Source of the DNA: Verrucomicrobiota bacterium
GTDB taxonomy: Bacteria; Verrucomicrobiota; Verrucomicrobiia; Opitutales; Opitutaceae
Length of the DNA stretch: 64,000 nucleotides
Assembly (NCBI GenBank): GCA_023399155.1
Contig: JAEWQP010000022.1
Span: 310,001 to 374,000 of the forward strand
Reading direction: 5' to 3'
Made by a program: the position numbers and the translations under genes. Numbering within the stretch: position 1 is the first letter of the stretch; every line of letters starts with the position of its first letter. The notes beneath the pieces were generated by a model. It saw only the letters and a list, made by a program, of their open reading frames with translations. It was not told the origin of the DNA and searched no databases. This document shows positions 52,521-61,808 of the stretch, in pieces.

Positions 52521-54002
52521 ATGGCCCTGGAGAAAATCCTGGTGCTCGACGACGAACCGGTGCTGCGACGTACCCTGGAGGAACACCTCCGGCGCAAGCG
52601 CTACACGGTCGCGGGCGCCGACTGCGTAGCGCGTGCGGAGGAATACCTCGCGAAGGACGAGTTCGACGTCGTCCTCCTCGACGTGCACCTGCCCGACGGC
52701 GACGGCACGCAGATTCTCGAGCGGCTCGGCCGCCGTCCGGACGGCCCGCTTTTCATCGTCATCACCGGCCACGGCACGATCGAGTCGGCCGTGGGCTGCA
52801 TGCGCGCCGGCGCTTTTGATTACCTGATCAAGCCTTTCTCGCTCGCGCAGATCGACGTGATCTTGAAGAAGGCGGAGGCGTTCAGCCAGCTGGTGAAGGT
52901 GAACCAGTTTCTCACCCGCGAGGCCGGAGGCAGCGACACCGACCTCGTCGGCGATGGCGTGCAGATGCGCAAGCTGCGCCAGCTCATTTCCAAGGTTGCG
53001 CCGACCGAGGCCACCGTGCTCGTCAGCGGCGAGAACGGCACGGGCAAGGAACTGGTCGCGAACGAACTCTACCGCCGGAGCAACCGCGCGAACCAGCCGT
53101 TCATCCGCGTGAACTGCGCGGCTGTCTCGGAGACCCTGATCGAGAGCGAGTTCTTCGGCCACGAGAAGGGCGCCTTCACGGGCGCGCTGCAGAAGCGCGA
53201 GGGCCGGTTTGAACTCGCGAACAACGGCACGATCCTCCTCGACGAGATCTCGGAGATTTCGCCGCGCCTGCAGGCGAAACTGCTGCGCGTGCTGCAGGAA
53301 CGCGAGTTCGAGCGCGTCGGCGGAAACAAGACGATCAAGGTCAACGTGCGCGTGATCGCCACGACCAACCGCGAACTGCAGAAGTCCGTGGAGCGTGGCG
53401 AGTTTCGCCAGGACCTCTATTACCGGCTCAACGTATTTCCCATTCACGTGCCGCCGCTGCGCGAGCGTCGCGATGATATCGCGCGCCTGACGGAGTTTTT
53501 CGTCGAGCGCTTCGCTCGCAAGCATGGCGTGCGCGTGCGCGGTATCTCGGACGATGCCCTCGCGCTGATGCAGGCGCACTCCTGGCCGGGAAATGTTCGC
53601 GAGCTGCAAAACACGATCGAGCGCGCGGTCATCCTGACGGAGAGCGGCTCGATGCTGCGCGGTTCGGCGCTCGGCCTGCTGATGCCGAGCGCCGCGGCTG
53701 CGGCCCCCGCGCTTGCGTCAGCGGGCGCACCCGCCGGCATCGGCCTCGACTTCGGCGGTCCACAGCCCTCGGCGCCGGGATCGATTGCGTCGCATGCTGT
53801 CGAGGAGTTCGGCGCGCCGCCGCCCGAGGAGCCGATCCTCACGCTCGACGAGCTGGAAAAGCGCCAGATCCTGCATGTGCTCACCCGCACAGGCGGCAAC
53901 CGCACGGAAGCGGCCCGGATCCTCGCCATCAGCATCCGCACGTTGCGCAACAAGATCGCCCTCTACCGCGAACAGGGGACGGCGATCGCCGGGGACGATT
54001 AG
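52521..54002 (+). CDS. Sigma-54-dependent NtrC-type response regulator
   Basis: The protein has 493 residues. The receiver spans 1-120 with phospho-acceptor Asp54. The AAA+ domain (about 145-375) has Walker A GENGTGKE and the GAFTGA loop (HEKGAFTGALQKREG) that contacts sigma-54. A Pro/Ala linker follows, then a Fis-type HTH (NRTEAARILAISIRTLRNKI). Regulators of this type (FlrC, FleR, FlgR) switch on middle flagellar genes in many bacteria. Its place at the edge of the flagellar island supports that role. It is divergent from pseB, with 154 bases between. No cognate kinase is adjacent. Confidence 0.93.
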   Translation: MALEKILVLDDEPVLRRTLEEHLRRKRYTVAGADCVARAEEYLAKDEFDVVLLDVHLPDGDGTQILERLGRRPDGPLFIVITGHGTIESAVGCMRAGAFDYLIKPFSLAQIDVILKKAEAFSQLVKVNQFLTREAGGSDTDLVGDGVQMRKLRQLISKVAPTEATVLVSGENGTGKELVANELYRRSNRANQPFIRVNCAAVSETLIESEFFGHEKGAFTGALQKREGRFELANNGTILLDEISEISPRLQAKLLRVLQEREFERVGGNKTIKVNVRVIATTNRELQKSVERGEFRQDLYYRLNVFPIHVPPLRERRDDIARLTEFFVERFARKHGVRVRGISDDALALMQAHSWPGNVRELQNTIERAVILTESGSMLRGSALGLLMPSAAAAAPALASAGAPAGIGLDFGGPQPSAPGSIASHAVEEFGAPPPEEPILTLDELEKRQILHVLTRTGGNRTEAARILAISIRTLRNKIALYREQGTAIAGDD

Positions 54003-54051
54003 GGCGCTGTTTTCCAGTCCGCGGTCTGGTTCAAGACGATCGACAGCCTCT
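54000..54051 (+). repeat. Dispersed intergenic repeat, copy B
   Basis: It begins at the stop codon of the NtrC-type gene and matches copy A (22245-22295) in the blocks TAGGGCG, TGTTTTCCA, TGGTTCAA, ACGATCG and GCCTCT. Two single-base gaps and scattered changes separate the copies. A GCGCTCCCGCC block further right also matches. Confidence 0.6.
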
Positions 54052-54165
54052 CGGCGGGCCTGCCTGCCCCGCCAGTTCACCCCGGTCTGGGCGCTCCCGC
54101 CGGAACCCTGGCGGCACTCGCGGATTGCCACGGGTGGGGAGGCGTCGCGAATCTTGCCCGTTTCA

Positions 54166-55731
54166 ATGATCGATCCGTCTCCCGCGCGCTCCGCCGCCGA
54201 CCGATTCTTCCTGCGTTCGCTTCTCATCACCACGCTGATTCGCACCGTGATGGCGGCAATCGTGCCGCTGACGGGCGATGAAGCCTACTTCATCGTCTGG
54301 GGCGAGCATCCGGATTTCGGATACTACGATCATACGCCGATGGTCGGCTGGTGGCTTTCGGCCATGCTGGCGCTCGGCCGGAGCGTGTGGCTGATGCGGC
54401 TTCCGGCACTGATCACGACCGTGCTTGTCGCGTGGCTGATCTGGCGGGCGGCCAAATCGCTGGATGCGGAGAAGGCGGGCTGGGCCGGGGCGCTGTATCT
54501 CTGGTCCCCGCACAATGTCCTGAATTTCCTGATCACGACGGATACGCCGCTCCTGCTCTTTTCGACGCTTGCGGGCGTGGCGCTGTTTCGTGCCGTGCGC
54601 AGCGATCGCTCGGGCGAGTACCTCCTGGCCGGCGTGTGGCTCGGGCTCGCGTTCCTCTCCAAGTACTTCGCCGTCCTGCTCGGCCTGGCTTTCGCCGTGA
54701 TACTCCTCGGCTTCGCCGGTCGTCCACGCTGGGGCGGCCTCCTTCTCGTCGTGGCCGGTGTGCTGCCCAGCGCCGCGCTGAACATCGCGTGGAACTACCA
54801 GCACGGTTGGACAAACATCCTGTTCAACCTCTTCAACCGCACGAGCGATGCGGGCTTTTCACCCGGGAACATGCTGGCCTATCTCGCGGTGGTCACGTTG
54901 CCGGTGGCGCCCCTGGCCTGGTCGCTGCTGCGGCCGCGCCTGGAGGGCCGGGCGGCCTGGCGCGATGCCTGGGAACGCTGGAAGGCGACGGGCGCGCACG
55001 TCTATGTGCTCGCCTCAACGGTGCCTCTGGCGCTGCTGCTGCTGGTCTCGCTGCAGAAGCCGGTCGGCGCGCACTGGCCGCTTTCGTACTTTCCATTCCT
55101 GTTCGTGGCGCTCGTCGGCCTCTTTTCCCTTGAAGCGCTGCGCCGCATGACACGGGGGATGCTCGTCTTCGGCGCCGTGCTGTGCCTGGGCGTGATCCTC
55201 CTGGCTGTCTCGCCGCTCAACTGGCTGCGCGGCCACAAGAGTTACGACTCCATCATCCTGGGAACTCACCCGGGGGAGTTGCTCACCGCGCTGGAGCCGT
55301 TTCGTGGGGAGTATGCGCTGACCACGCTCAGCTACGCGAAGTCCGCCATGTTGGGCTTTGCCGGTGGTTCGCACGTGCCGGTCATCGGCATGGGATCGTA
55401 TCACGGGCGCCAGGACGACCTGATCACCGACTGGAGCACCTATGCGGGGCGCGACATCCTGGTGCTCTGCGACAGCGACCGGCGCGTGGCGATGGCCCGC
55501 GCCTGGTTTGCTGATTCCGAGGTGCGTGATGTATTCGTGCAGGGAGCACGCTTCCAGGCCGTGCTTGGTCGCGGCTTTCAGTTCCCGGAATACCGGGAAA
55601 CCGTGCTCAGGCCGCTGGCGCGCCGCTACTACAGCATGCCTCGCTGGCTATCGGCTTTCGCGGAGCCGTCGTTCTTTTTTGTGCGCTACGGATTTCCCCT
55701 CGACGAGGCGATCCGCGAACCGGGCGCGTAG
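54166..55731 (+). CDS. GT39-family membrane glycosyltransferase (ArnT/PMT-like)
   Basis: The product has 521 residues from the ATG at 54166. Helix 1 is followed by GDEAYFIVWG (Asp38-Glu39), the catalytic acidic motif of polyprenol-phosphate-sugar transferases, then YYDHTPMVGWWLSAML. About 10-12 helices follow, then a C-terminal soluble part (from about 380). Such enzymes take a sugar from an undecaprenyl- or dolichyl-type carrier and add it to lipid A, protein or glycan on the periplasmic side. The acceptor is unknown. It lies downstream of the flagellar island but is separated by 163 bases containing a repeat. Confidence 0.88.
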   Translation: MIDPSPARSAADRFFLRSLLITTLIRTVMAAIVPLTGDEAYFIVWGEHPDFGYYDHTPMVGWWLSAMLALGRSVWLMRLPALITTVLVAWLIWRAAKSLDAEKAGWAGALYLWSPHNVLNFLITTDTPLLLFSTLAGVALFRAVRSDRSGEYLLAGVWLGLAFLSKYFAVLLGLAFAVILLGFAGRPRWGGLLLVVAGVLPSAALNIAWNYQHGWTNILFNLFNRTSDAGFSPGNMLAYLAVVTLPVAPLAWSLLRPRLEGRAAWRDAWERWKATGAHVYVLASTVPLALLLLVSLQKPVGAHWPLSYFPFLFVALVGLFSLEALRRMTRGMLVFGAVLCLGVILLAVSPLNWLRGHKSYDSIILGTHPGELLTALEPFRGEYALTTLSYAKSAMLGFAGGSHVPVIGMGSYHGRQDDLITDWSTYAGRDILVLCDSDRRVAMARAWFADSEVRDVFVQGARFQAVLGRGFQFPEYRETVLRPLARRYYSMPRWLSAFAEPSFFFVRYGFPLDEAIREPGA

Positions 55732-55760
55732 GGGAGGGGGGCGCCGGGCCCTGTCTTTGG

Positions 55761-57833
55761 TCAGACGGCCGTCTCGGCCATCGTGCAGCGGCCACCGTGG
55801 CGCGCCATCAGCTCGCGCAGGGTCTGCTGCGAAAGTGGTTTGGAGAGCACCTCGTCGATGTTCGCGGGTCGTTCGCCATTCTGGCGAATGATGTTGGCAA
55901 AGCCGGTGAGCAGCACGATCGGCGTCTCGGGACGAAACTCCCGCACGCGTGCCGCCAGATGGTCGCCGGTCATGTCGGGCATCGCGCGGTCGGTGATCAC
56001 CAGGTCGTAGTGGTGCTTGTAGAAATGCTCGATCGCCTTCTTCGGGTCGGTGAAGCAATCGACGCTGTGCCCCATCTGCAGCAGATTGAGCGAGATGATC
56101 TCGAGGAGAAGGTCCTCGTCGTCGACGACCATGACGTTCAGGGCACGACCCTCCTTGGCGGCGGCCGCCGGTGGGGTGGTCTCGTCCGCCGCGAATCCGC
56201 GGGCCCGCTCGATGGGCAGCCAGAAGGTGAACGTCGTGCCCCGGCCTTCCTCGGAGTGCAGATCGACGCGTCCGCCGTGCCGCTCGATGATGCCGAAGAC
56301 GATGGAGAGCCCGAGGCCCGTGCCGGCCCGGCCCTTCGTGGTGAAGAACGGCTCGAAACAGCGCCGGCGCACCTCCTCGCTCATCCCGTTGCCCGTATCC
56401 GAAACCTGGAGGCAGACCCAGTGGCCCACGTGATACGAGCGCACCCGGAGCGTCCCGCCCTCGGGCATGGCGTCGACCGCGTTGAGCACGACATTGGTCA
56501 TGGCCTGCCGGATCTCCGACTCGGAGCCGAAGATCCTCGGCGTCTCCTGCAGGTCGACGACGAGGTCGTAGTGATGGCCGTTTGCCTGCGCCTCGTTCTT
56601 CCAGCGGTGGCGTGTCAGCTCGATCACTTCCTGGATCGCGGCCTGGAGGGAAAACTCGCCCGGCGGTTCGAGGTCGGAGCGGGAGCGGTAGAACTCCCGC
56701 AGGCGTGAGACCACGGCGGCGCCGTCGTTTGCGGCGGTGCGGATCTTCTGCAGGTAGAGCGTGACTTTCTCGGGGTCCTTGAGCAGGTCCGGGATGGTGA
56801 GGAGCAGTTCGGTGAACCCGAGGATCGGCGCGAGCAGGTTGTTGAAGTCGTGCACGATCCCGCTGGCCATCTTGCCCAGCGCGTGCATCCGCTCGCGCTG
56901 CACGATCGCCTCCTTTGTCTTCTGGAGCGATTCGAGGGCCTCGGTCAGTGCGAGGTTCTTCTCGCGCAACGCATCGACCACCATGTGGCGCTCGGTGGTG
57001 TCGAGAAGCACGGCGACGATCTGGCGGACCGAACCGCAGGTGTTCGTCACCGGGCGCAGACGAAGGCGCACCCAGAACGGCGAGCCGTCCTTGCGGTTGA
57101 GCGCGAGGTCGGTGGTGGTGCGGCGGCCGTCGACGCAGGCATTGATCGCGCGGTCGAGCGCGTCGATCGAGGTCGACGCGCCGGCGAGGAAGACGAGCGA
57201 GCGGTTGACCGCGTCCGCCGGCGTGTAGCCGGTGAGCCGCGTGAAACCGGCGTTGGCGCTGACGATCGGGAAGCCCGCACGGGTCGCGTCGGCCACGAGC
57301 ACGCCCTCCTCGATCTCCTCAAGGACGAGTTCGGTGGGCGGCGGGAAATCCGCGCTCAATTTCTCGGCGGTGACATCCCGGGCCACGAGGTGGATCGTCT
57401 CGCGCGACGGGCTGAGGCGCGGCCGCATCGAAAGCCAGACATTGCCGCGTCCATTCGCGGCGAAGCGCACCGAAAGCTCGTCTTCGGCATGGCCGGCGAG
57501 CACGCGCGAAAGCCACTGGTCCCAGCGCACGCGGTCGACCGGATTGAGAAGCTCGGGCAGGGCGCGTCCGACGAGTTGCTCGCGCGAGGCGTGCAGGCAT
57601 TCGGCCCAGGCGGTGCTGCAGGTGTGGATACGGCCGTCGGGGTCGATCGCCGCGAAGAGCGCGTGCGTCAGCTCGAGGATCGCATCCTGGGTCTCGAGCG
57701 CCTGCGCCGGCAGCGTCAGGCGCGAGGGGCGCGGCGGGTCCGCAGCAGGCGTCGGCTGCGCGGCGGCCTCCGGTCGTTTCCTCGACCGGCTGGATGGGGC
57801 TTTCGTTTGGGCAGTGGCAGCACGTGAAGCCAT
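55761..57833 (-). CDS. PAS-containing hybrid histidine kinase
   Basis: The protein has 690 residues with no membrane segment, so it is cytosolic. Two PAS domains (about 50-165 and 175-300) precede the dimerisation domain with the phospho-acceptor His in MASGIVHDFNNLLAP. The HATPase domain follows (NVVLNAVDAMPEGG, GTGLGLSIVFGI), then a C-terminal receiver (about 565-685) with Asp615 (VITDRAMPD). It autophosphorylates and passes phosphate through its own receiver. The NarL-type regulator upstream (84 bases away, same strand) is a likely partner. Confidence 0.93.
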   Translation of the reverse strand: MASRAATAQTKAPSSRSRKRPEAAAQPTPAADPPRPSRLTLPAQALETQDAILELTHALFAAIDPDGRIHTCSTAWAECLHASREQLVGRALPELLNPVDRVRWDQWLSRVLAGHAEDELSVRFAANGRGNVWLSMRPRLSPSRETIHLVARDVTAEKLSADFPPPTELVLEEIEEGVLVADATRAGFPIVSANAGFTRLTGYTPADAVNRSLVFLAGASTSIDALDRAINACVDGRRTTTDLALNRKDGSPFWVRLRLRPVTNTCGSVRQIVAVLLDTTERHMVVDALREKNLALTEALESLQKTKEAIVQRERMHALGKMASGIVHDFNNLLAPILGFTELLLTIPDLLKDPEKVTLYLQKIRTAANDGAAVVSRLREFYRSRSDLEPPGEFSLQAAIQEVIELTRHRWKNEAQANGHHYDLVVDLQETPRIFGSESEIRQAMTNVVLNAVDAMPEGGTLRVRSYHVGHWVCLQVSDTGNGMSEEVRRRCFEPFFTTKGRAGTGLGLSIVFGIIERHGGRVDLHSEEGRGTTFTFWLPIERARGFAADETTPPAAAAKEGRALNVMVVDDEDLLLEIISLNLLQMGHSVDCFTDPKKAIEHFYKHHYDLVITDRAMPDMTGDHLAARVREFRPETPIVLLTGFANIIRQNGERPANIDEVLSKPLSQQTLRELMARHGGRCTMAETAV

Positions 57834-57917
57834 CGTGCAAAATCTAGAAAAGAGTCGGCGCCAGGGTGTGCGCCGACTCGGGAAGGCGCGGAAACGCGGG
57901 TCCGCGCTGGATACACA

Positions 57918-58559
57918 TCACGCGAGCGTGCTGACGAGCTCGTTCTGGATCGCGTAGCGCGTGAGGGCGGCGACGTTGTGCAGATTGAGCTTCCGCATGA
58001 TGTTGGTGCGATGATTGTCCACCGTGCGGACGCTCAGGCTGAGGCGGCCGGCGATCTCGCGTGTGGAGAAGCCCTCCGCGACGAGCTGCAGGATCTGCTT
58101 CTCGCGGTTCGAAAGCGGGTGGGTGGTGCGGGCGGTCTCCGGGTTGCGGATGAGCGTGCGCATCGCCGAGGCCATGCGGGGTCCGATGAACGTGCCGCCG
58201 GCCGCGATGATATCGAGCGCCTTCTTGAACTCGGCGAAGCCGTCCATCTTGTCGACATAGCTCTGCGCCCCCGCGGCGAGCAGTTCGCGGATGTTCCCGG
58301 GCGAGCCTCGGCCGGAGAACACAAGCACCTTCACGCTCGCAAGATTCGCGGTGAGTTGCTTGAGGACCTCGATGCCGTTGAGCCCAGGGAGGCCGACATC
58401 GAGAACCACGATGTCGGGCCTGATGGAAAGACAGCGGGTGAGGCCTTCCTGGCCATCCCCGAAGGCGCCGGCGATCTCGTAACCGGGAATCTGGCGGATG
58501 AATTCCGCGAGCATCTCCCTGACCGCCGTTTGATCCTCAATTACTACGACTCGTTTCAT
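57918..58559 (-). CDS. NarL/FixJ-family response regulator
   Basis: The product has 213 residues from the ATG at 58559. The receiver spans 1-120 with Asp9 and phospho-acceptor Asp54 (VVLDVGLPG). The LuxR-type HTH is at about 145-208 (LSNREKQILQLVAEGFSTREIA, SVRTVDNHRTNIMRKL). It binds DNA when phosphorylated. It is transcribed before the hybrid kinase and probably forms a two-component system with it. The 262 bases upstream to glpK hold its promoter and nothing else I recognise. Confidence 0.93.
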   Translation of the reverse strand: MKRVVVIEDQTAVREMLAEFIRQIPGYEIAGAFGDGQEGLTRCLSIRPDIVVLDVGLPGLNGIEVLKQLTANLASVKVLVFSGRGSPGNIRELLAAGAQSYVDKMDGFAEFKKALDIIAAGGTFIGPRMASAMRTLIRNPETARTTHPLSNREKQILQLVAEGFSTREIAGRLSLSVRTVDNHRTNIMRKLNLHNVAALTRYAIQNELVSTLA

Positions 58560-58821
58560 AGAGTAGATACGTCTTGTGCCCACGTAGAACGACCGAACCA
58601 TCATCGACTTAATCCTCCCTGTGCGTCTGGGTTGTTTTTCCCGACGTTTTTGGCCTAGGCGTAGGAACTTTACCTCACGCCTTTCCCGTGTCGCCGGGGC
58701 CTGTTCGCACGTTTCTTACGATCCCGCGGCACGGTGTTTTCCGCGCACCCTGGGCTCGGAAAACGGGCTGGGGCACGCCAGCGAAACAGGCGGGCCGGGC
58801 ACGCGTGGCGGACGCACCGGC

Positions 58822-60315
58822 TCACTCCGTTCGCGCCCAATCGCGGCTCAGCGCGACCGCACGTTCCCAGCGGCGCATCGCCGGCGCCATGTCCGCAGGT
58901 GCGCGGGCCGGGGTGAACACGCGTTCGCGCCGCCAGCGCGCGGCCAGTTCGGCACGATCACGCCAGAATCCCGTCGCGAGGCCGGCCAGGCACGCGGCTC
59001 CAAACGCGGTGGTCTCGGTAGTGGCCGGCCGGATCACCGGCACCTGCAGAAGGTCGGCTTGGATCTGCATGAGCAGGGCATTCACGCTCGCTCCACCGTC
59101 CACCCGGAGTTCCTTCAGGGCGAAGCCTGCATCGCGCTCCATGGCCCGCAGGACGTCGTGTGACTGGTGGGCGATGCCCTCCAGCGCCGCCCGGGCGAGA
59201 TGCGCGGTGCTGGTTCCACGTGTCATACCCACGAGGGTACCGCGCGCATAGGGATCCCAATACGGCGCGCCGAGCCCGGCGAAAGCGGGCACGAGGACCG
59301 CGCCCCCGGCGTCGGGCACCGAGGCGGCGAGCGCCTCGACCTCCGCCGACGAGCCGATGAGCTTCAGTTCGTCCCGCAGCCACTGCACCACCGCACCGGC
59401 GATGAAAACGCTGCCCTCGAGCGCGTATTCGGTGCGTCCATCGATCGTCCACGCGATCGTGGTAATGAGTTTGTTGCGCGATTCGACGGGCGCGTCGCCG
59501 GTGTGCAGGAGCAGGAAGCACCCGGTGCTGTAGGTGTTTTTTGCCATGCCCGGCTCGAAACACGCCTGCCCGAAAAGCGCGGCCTGCTGGTCTCCTGCGA
59601 TGCCGGCGATCGGCACGGCCGCCAACGCGGCCATGGAAGCCTGCCCGAACACCCCGCTCGACGGACGAACGTCGGGGAGGAGCGCCGCCGGGATGCCGAA
59701 GAGCTTCAGTAACTCATCGTCCCACGCACGCGTGTGGATGTTGAAGAGCAGCGTGCGGGAGGCGTTCGAGGAATCCGTGGCGTGCACGCGCCCGCCGGTC
59801 AACCTCCACAACAGCCACGCGTCGACAGTGCCGAAGGCGAGCTCGCCCCGCTCCCCCCGTGCCCGTGCGCCGGATACATGATCCAGGATCCACGCGATTT
59901 TTGTACCGGAGAAGTAGGGGTCGAGCAGCAGACCGGTGCGTGCCCGGACGGTGTCCTCGACGCCTTCGCGACGCAGGCGGTCGCAGCGATCCGCGGTGCG
60001 GCGATCCTGCCACACGATCGCGGGATGGATCGGCCGGCCCGTCGCCCGATCCCAGACGAGGGTGGTTTCACGCTGGTTGGTGATGCCGATGCCCGCCAGT
60101 TGGTCGGGGGCGAGGCCCGCCCGCGCCATCGCTTCCGCGGCGACCGCCATCTGGGACGACCAGATCTCGTCCGGGTCGTGCTCGACCCACCCGGCGTGCG
60201 GAAAAGATTGGGCGAACTCGCGGCGGGCGATCGCGAGGGAGTTGCCGTCCCGATCGAAGAGGATGGCTCGCGAACTGGTGGTCCCCTGGTCGAGCGCGAG
60301 GATGGCTTTCTTCAT
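58822..60315 (-). CDS. glpK: Glycerol kinase
   Basis: The product has 497 residues from the ATG at 60315. LDQGTTSSRAILFD is the phosphate-1 motif of FGGY kinases. WQDRRTADRC, DSSNASRTLLFNI and VDGGASVNALLMQIQADLL are glycerol-kinase marks. It phosphorylates glycerol to sn-glycerol-3-phosphate in the cytoplasm. No glpF or glpD lies nearby, so it stands alone. Confidence 0.95.
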   Translation of the reverse strand: MKKAILALDQGTTSSRAILFDRDGNSLAIARREFAQSFPHAGWVEHDPDEIWSSQMAVAAEAMARAGLAPDQLAGIGITNQRETTLVWDRATGRPIHPAIVWQDRRTADRCDRLRREGVEDTVRARTGLLLDPYFSGTKIAWILDHVSGARARGERGELAFGTVDAWLLWRLTGGRVHATDSSNASRTLLFNIHTRAWDDELLKLFGIPAALLPDVRPSSGVFGQASMAALAAVPIAGIAGDQQAALFGQACFEPGMAKNTYSTGCFLLLHTGDAPVESRNKLITTIAWTIDGRTEYALEGSVFIAGAVVQWLRDELKLIGSSAEVEALAASVPDAGGAVLVPAFAGLGAPYWDPYARGTLVGMTRGTSTAHLARAALEGIAHQSHDVLRAMERDAGFALKELRVDGGASVNALLMQIQADLLQVPVIRPATTETTAFGAACLAGLATGFWRDRAELAARWRRERVFTPARAPADMAPAMRRWERAVALSRDWARTE

Positions 60316-60478
60316 GGCAGGTCGGGCGCGGGACCGCGCTGACAGAAGTCTTCCACCTCTTGCGCAAACGCTCAAGCGCGGGCTGCTTGAAGTTCCTGCA
60401 ACTGCTGGGATGCCTCCGGGGTTTGGAAGGAAACGGGCCAATCGCCCCGATCCAATCCATCAACCCTCCTCTCTCATC

Positions 60479-61045
60479 ATGTACGCACGCTCACAGCACC
60501 TTCTCCGCCGCTCGGCCGCGGTTGTCTCCCTCATCGTCGGTTCCGCCCTTTTCGCCTCCGCAGCCGAACCGGCTGGCGCCATCGATTTCGGAGCCCTTCC
60601 CGGTCCCTCGGGACGAGGCGAACAGGTCGAAGTTGATCTGCCGCGCAACCTCATCTCCATCGCCGCACGCATCGTCGCCAAGCAGGAACCCGAGGTGGCG
60701 AAACTGCTGGAATCCGTGCAGTCCGTGCGCGTCCGCGTGGTCAGCCTCGACGACGGGAACCGGGATGCCGTGCAGCAGCGCATGCATGACATCCGCGGCG
60801 ATCTGGTGAAGACGGGCTGGCAGAAGATCGTATCCGCCCGGGGCGTCGGCGAGGACGTGGCGGTCTTCGTGCGCACGACGGCGGACGAGGCGATCGAAGG
60901 CATCACCGTGACCGTGTTGAACGGGGATTCCGAGGCGGTGCTCGTCAATATCGTCGGATCCGTCCGCCCCGAGCAGATCGCTGACATCGCCGAGGCGCTC
61001 CATGTGCCGCACCTCGCCGCGATCTCAGCGTCGCTCGAAAGGTAA
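60479..61045 (+). CDS. Exported DUF4252-type protein
   Basis: The product has 188 residues from the ATG at 60479. The signal peptide ends near residue 28 (ASA|AEP). The mature part matches the DUF4252 style: LESVQSVRVRVVSLDDGN, LVKTGWQKIVSARG, DVAVFVRTTADEAIEGITV and VLVNIVGSVRPEQIADIAEAL. Function is not known. The gene lies 20 bases before the next one, and both code for envelope proteins, so they are probably one unit, as DUF4252 genes are often paired with ECF-sigma or anti-sigma genes elsewhere. Confidence 0.8.
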   Translation: MYARSQHLLRRSAAVVSLIVGSALFASAAEPAGAIDFGALPGPSGRGEQVEVDLPRNLISIAARIVAKQEPEVAKLLESVQSVRVRVVSLDDGNRDAVQQRMHDIRGDLVKTGWQKIVSARGVGEDVAVFVRTTADEAIEGITVTVLNGDSEAVLVNIVGSVRPEQIADIAEALHVPHLAAISASLER

Positions 61046-61065
61046 CCACTAAACGGAGACGTACG

Positions 61066-61716
61066 ATGTCAGGCTCTCCTGTGGAATCCGGCCCGCCCTT
61101 CGCGCTCCCGCCTCAGCGGTCGCCCTTGCGCGCCTTCATCGTGTGGCTGGTCGCGGTCAGTTTCGCCTGCGCGCTGGTGGCCGTGCCCTACGCCGTGTTC
61201 ACCTCATTCCGGCTCGAGCACGACACGAAACTCCTGCGCGATGCGGTGGCCGGTGCGTTTTCCGGCGGTGGCGAGCCTGGCTGGTCGCGGACGGTTGAGG
61301 TGCGGGTCGGTGGTTGCGTGCTCGGGCTCGCGCGCGCCGTCGCGGCATTCGCGGATGTCCCGGAGGAGGCGCGCCATGCCCTGCGGGCAGCGCGCTGCGC
61401 CTCGGTGGGGGTGTATCAGTGGCGTGGAGCCGATCTCGAGGATGTGCGCCGCCGGATGACAGGAACCGGCGGTCCGATTCGCGTCGAAGGGCGGGACTGG
61501 GCCCGCGTGGTCTCGGTCCGGACCGGCGGCGAGTCGGTGGTGGTGCTCACCCCGGCCGATGCCGGAGCCGATGCCGGTGCTCTCGAACTCTGTGTCGTCG
61601 TGCTGGCCGAAGGGCAGCTGGTGGTCGTCAGCGTCGAGGTGGACCCGGAGCCGGTCGCAGAACTCGTGCGGCCCCACCTGCGCCAGATGCGTCACGAGGC
61701 CGAGGACGCGGTCTAG
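61066..61716 (+). CDS. Single-pass membrane protein of unknown function
   Basis: The protein has 216 residues. A ribosome site GGAG lies 7 bases before the ATG. A short Pro-rich cytoplasmic tail precedes one membrane helix (about 22-44), and the rest is periplasmic. The C-terminal part (GGESVVVLTPADAG, LELCVVVLAEGQLVVVSVEVD, VAELVRPHLRQM) shows the same strand-strand-helix ending as the DUF4252 protein encoded just upstream, so it may be a divergent relative or partner. I do not recognise a named family. Confidence 0.7.
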   Translation: MSGSPVESGPPFALPPQRSPLRAFIVWLVAVSFACALVAVPYAVFTSFRLEHDTKLLRDAVAGAFSGGGEPGWSRTVEVRVGGCVLGLARAVAAFADVPEEARHALRAARCASVGVYQWRGADLEDVRRRMTGTGGPIRVEGRDWARVVSVRTGGESVVVLTPADAGADAGALELCVVVLAEGQLVVVSVEVDPEPVAELVRPHLRQMRHEAEDAV

Positions 61717-61808
61717 GGTCGCCAGCGGGCGGAACGTCCCGTCGAGCCGCAACCGACGCCCGCCGCCGGGCGCGGCTCGGGTCGGCCGTCGCCCGAACCC
61801 GGCCGACG

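Noticed and set aside
51492..53609. 705-residue minus-strand open frame over pseB and the NtrC-type gene
   Set aside because: It runs antisense to one gene and out of frame over the other. No motif is visible.
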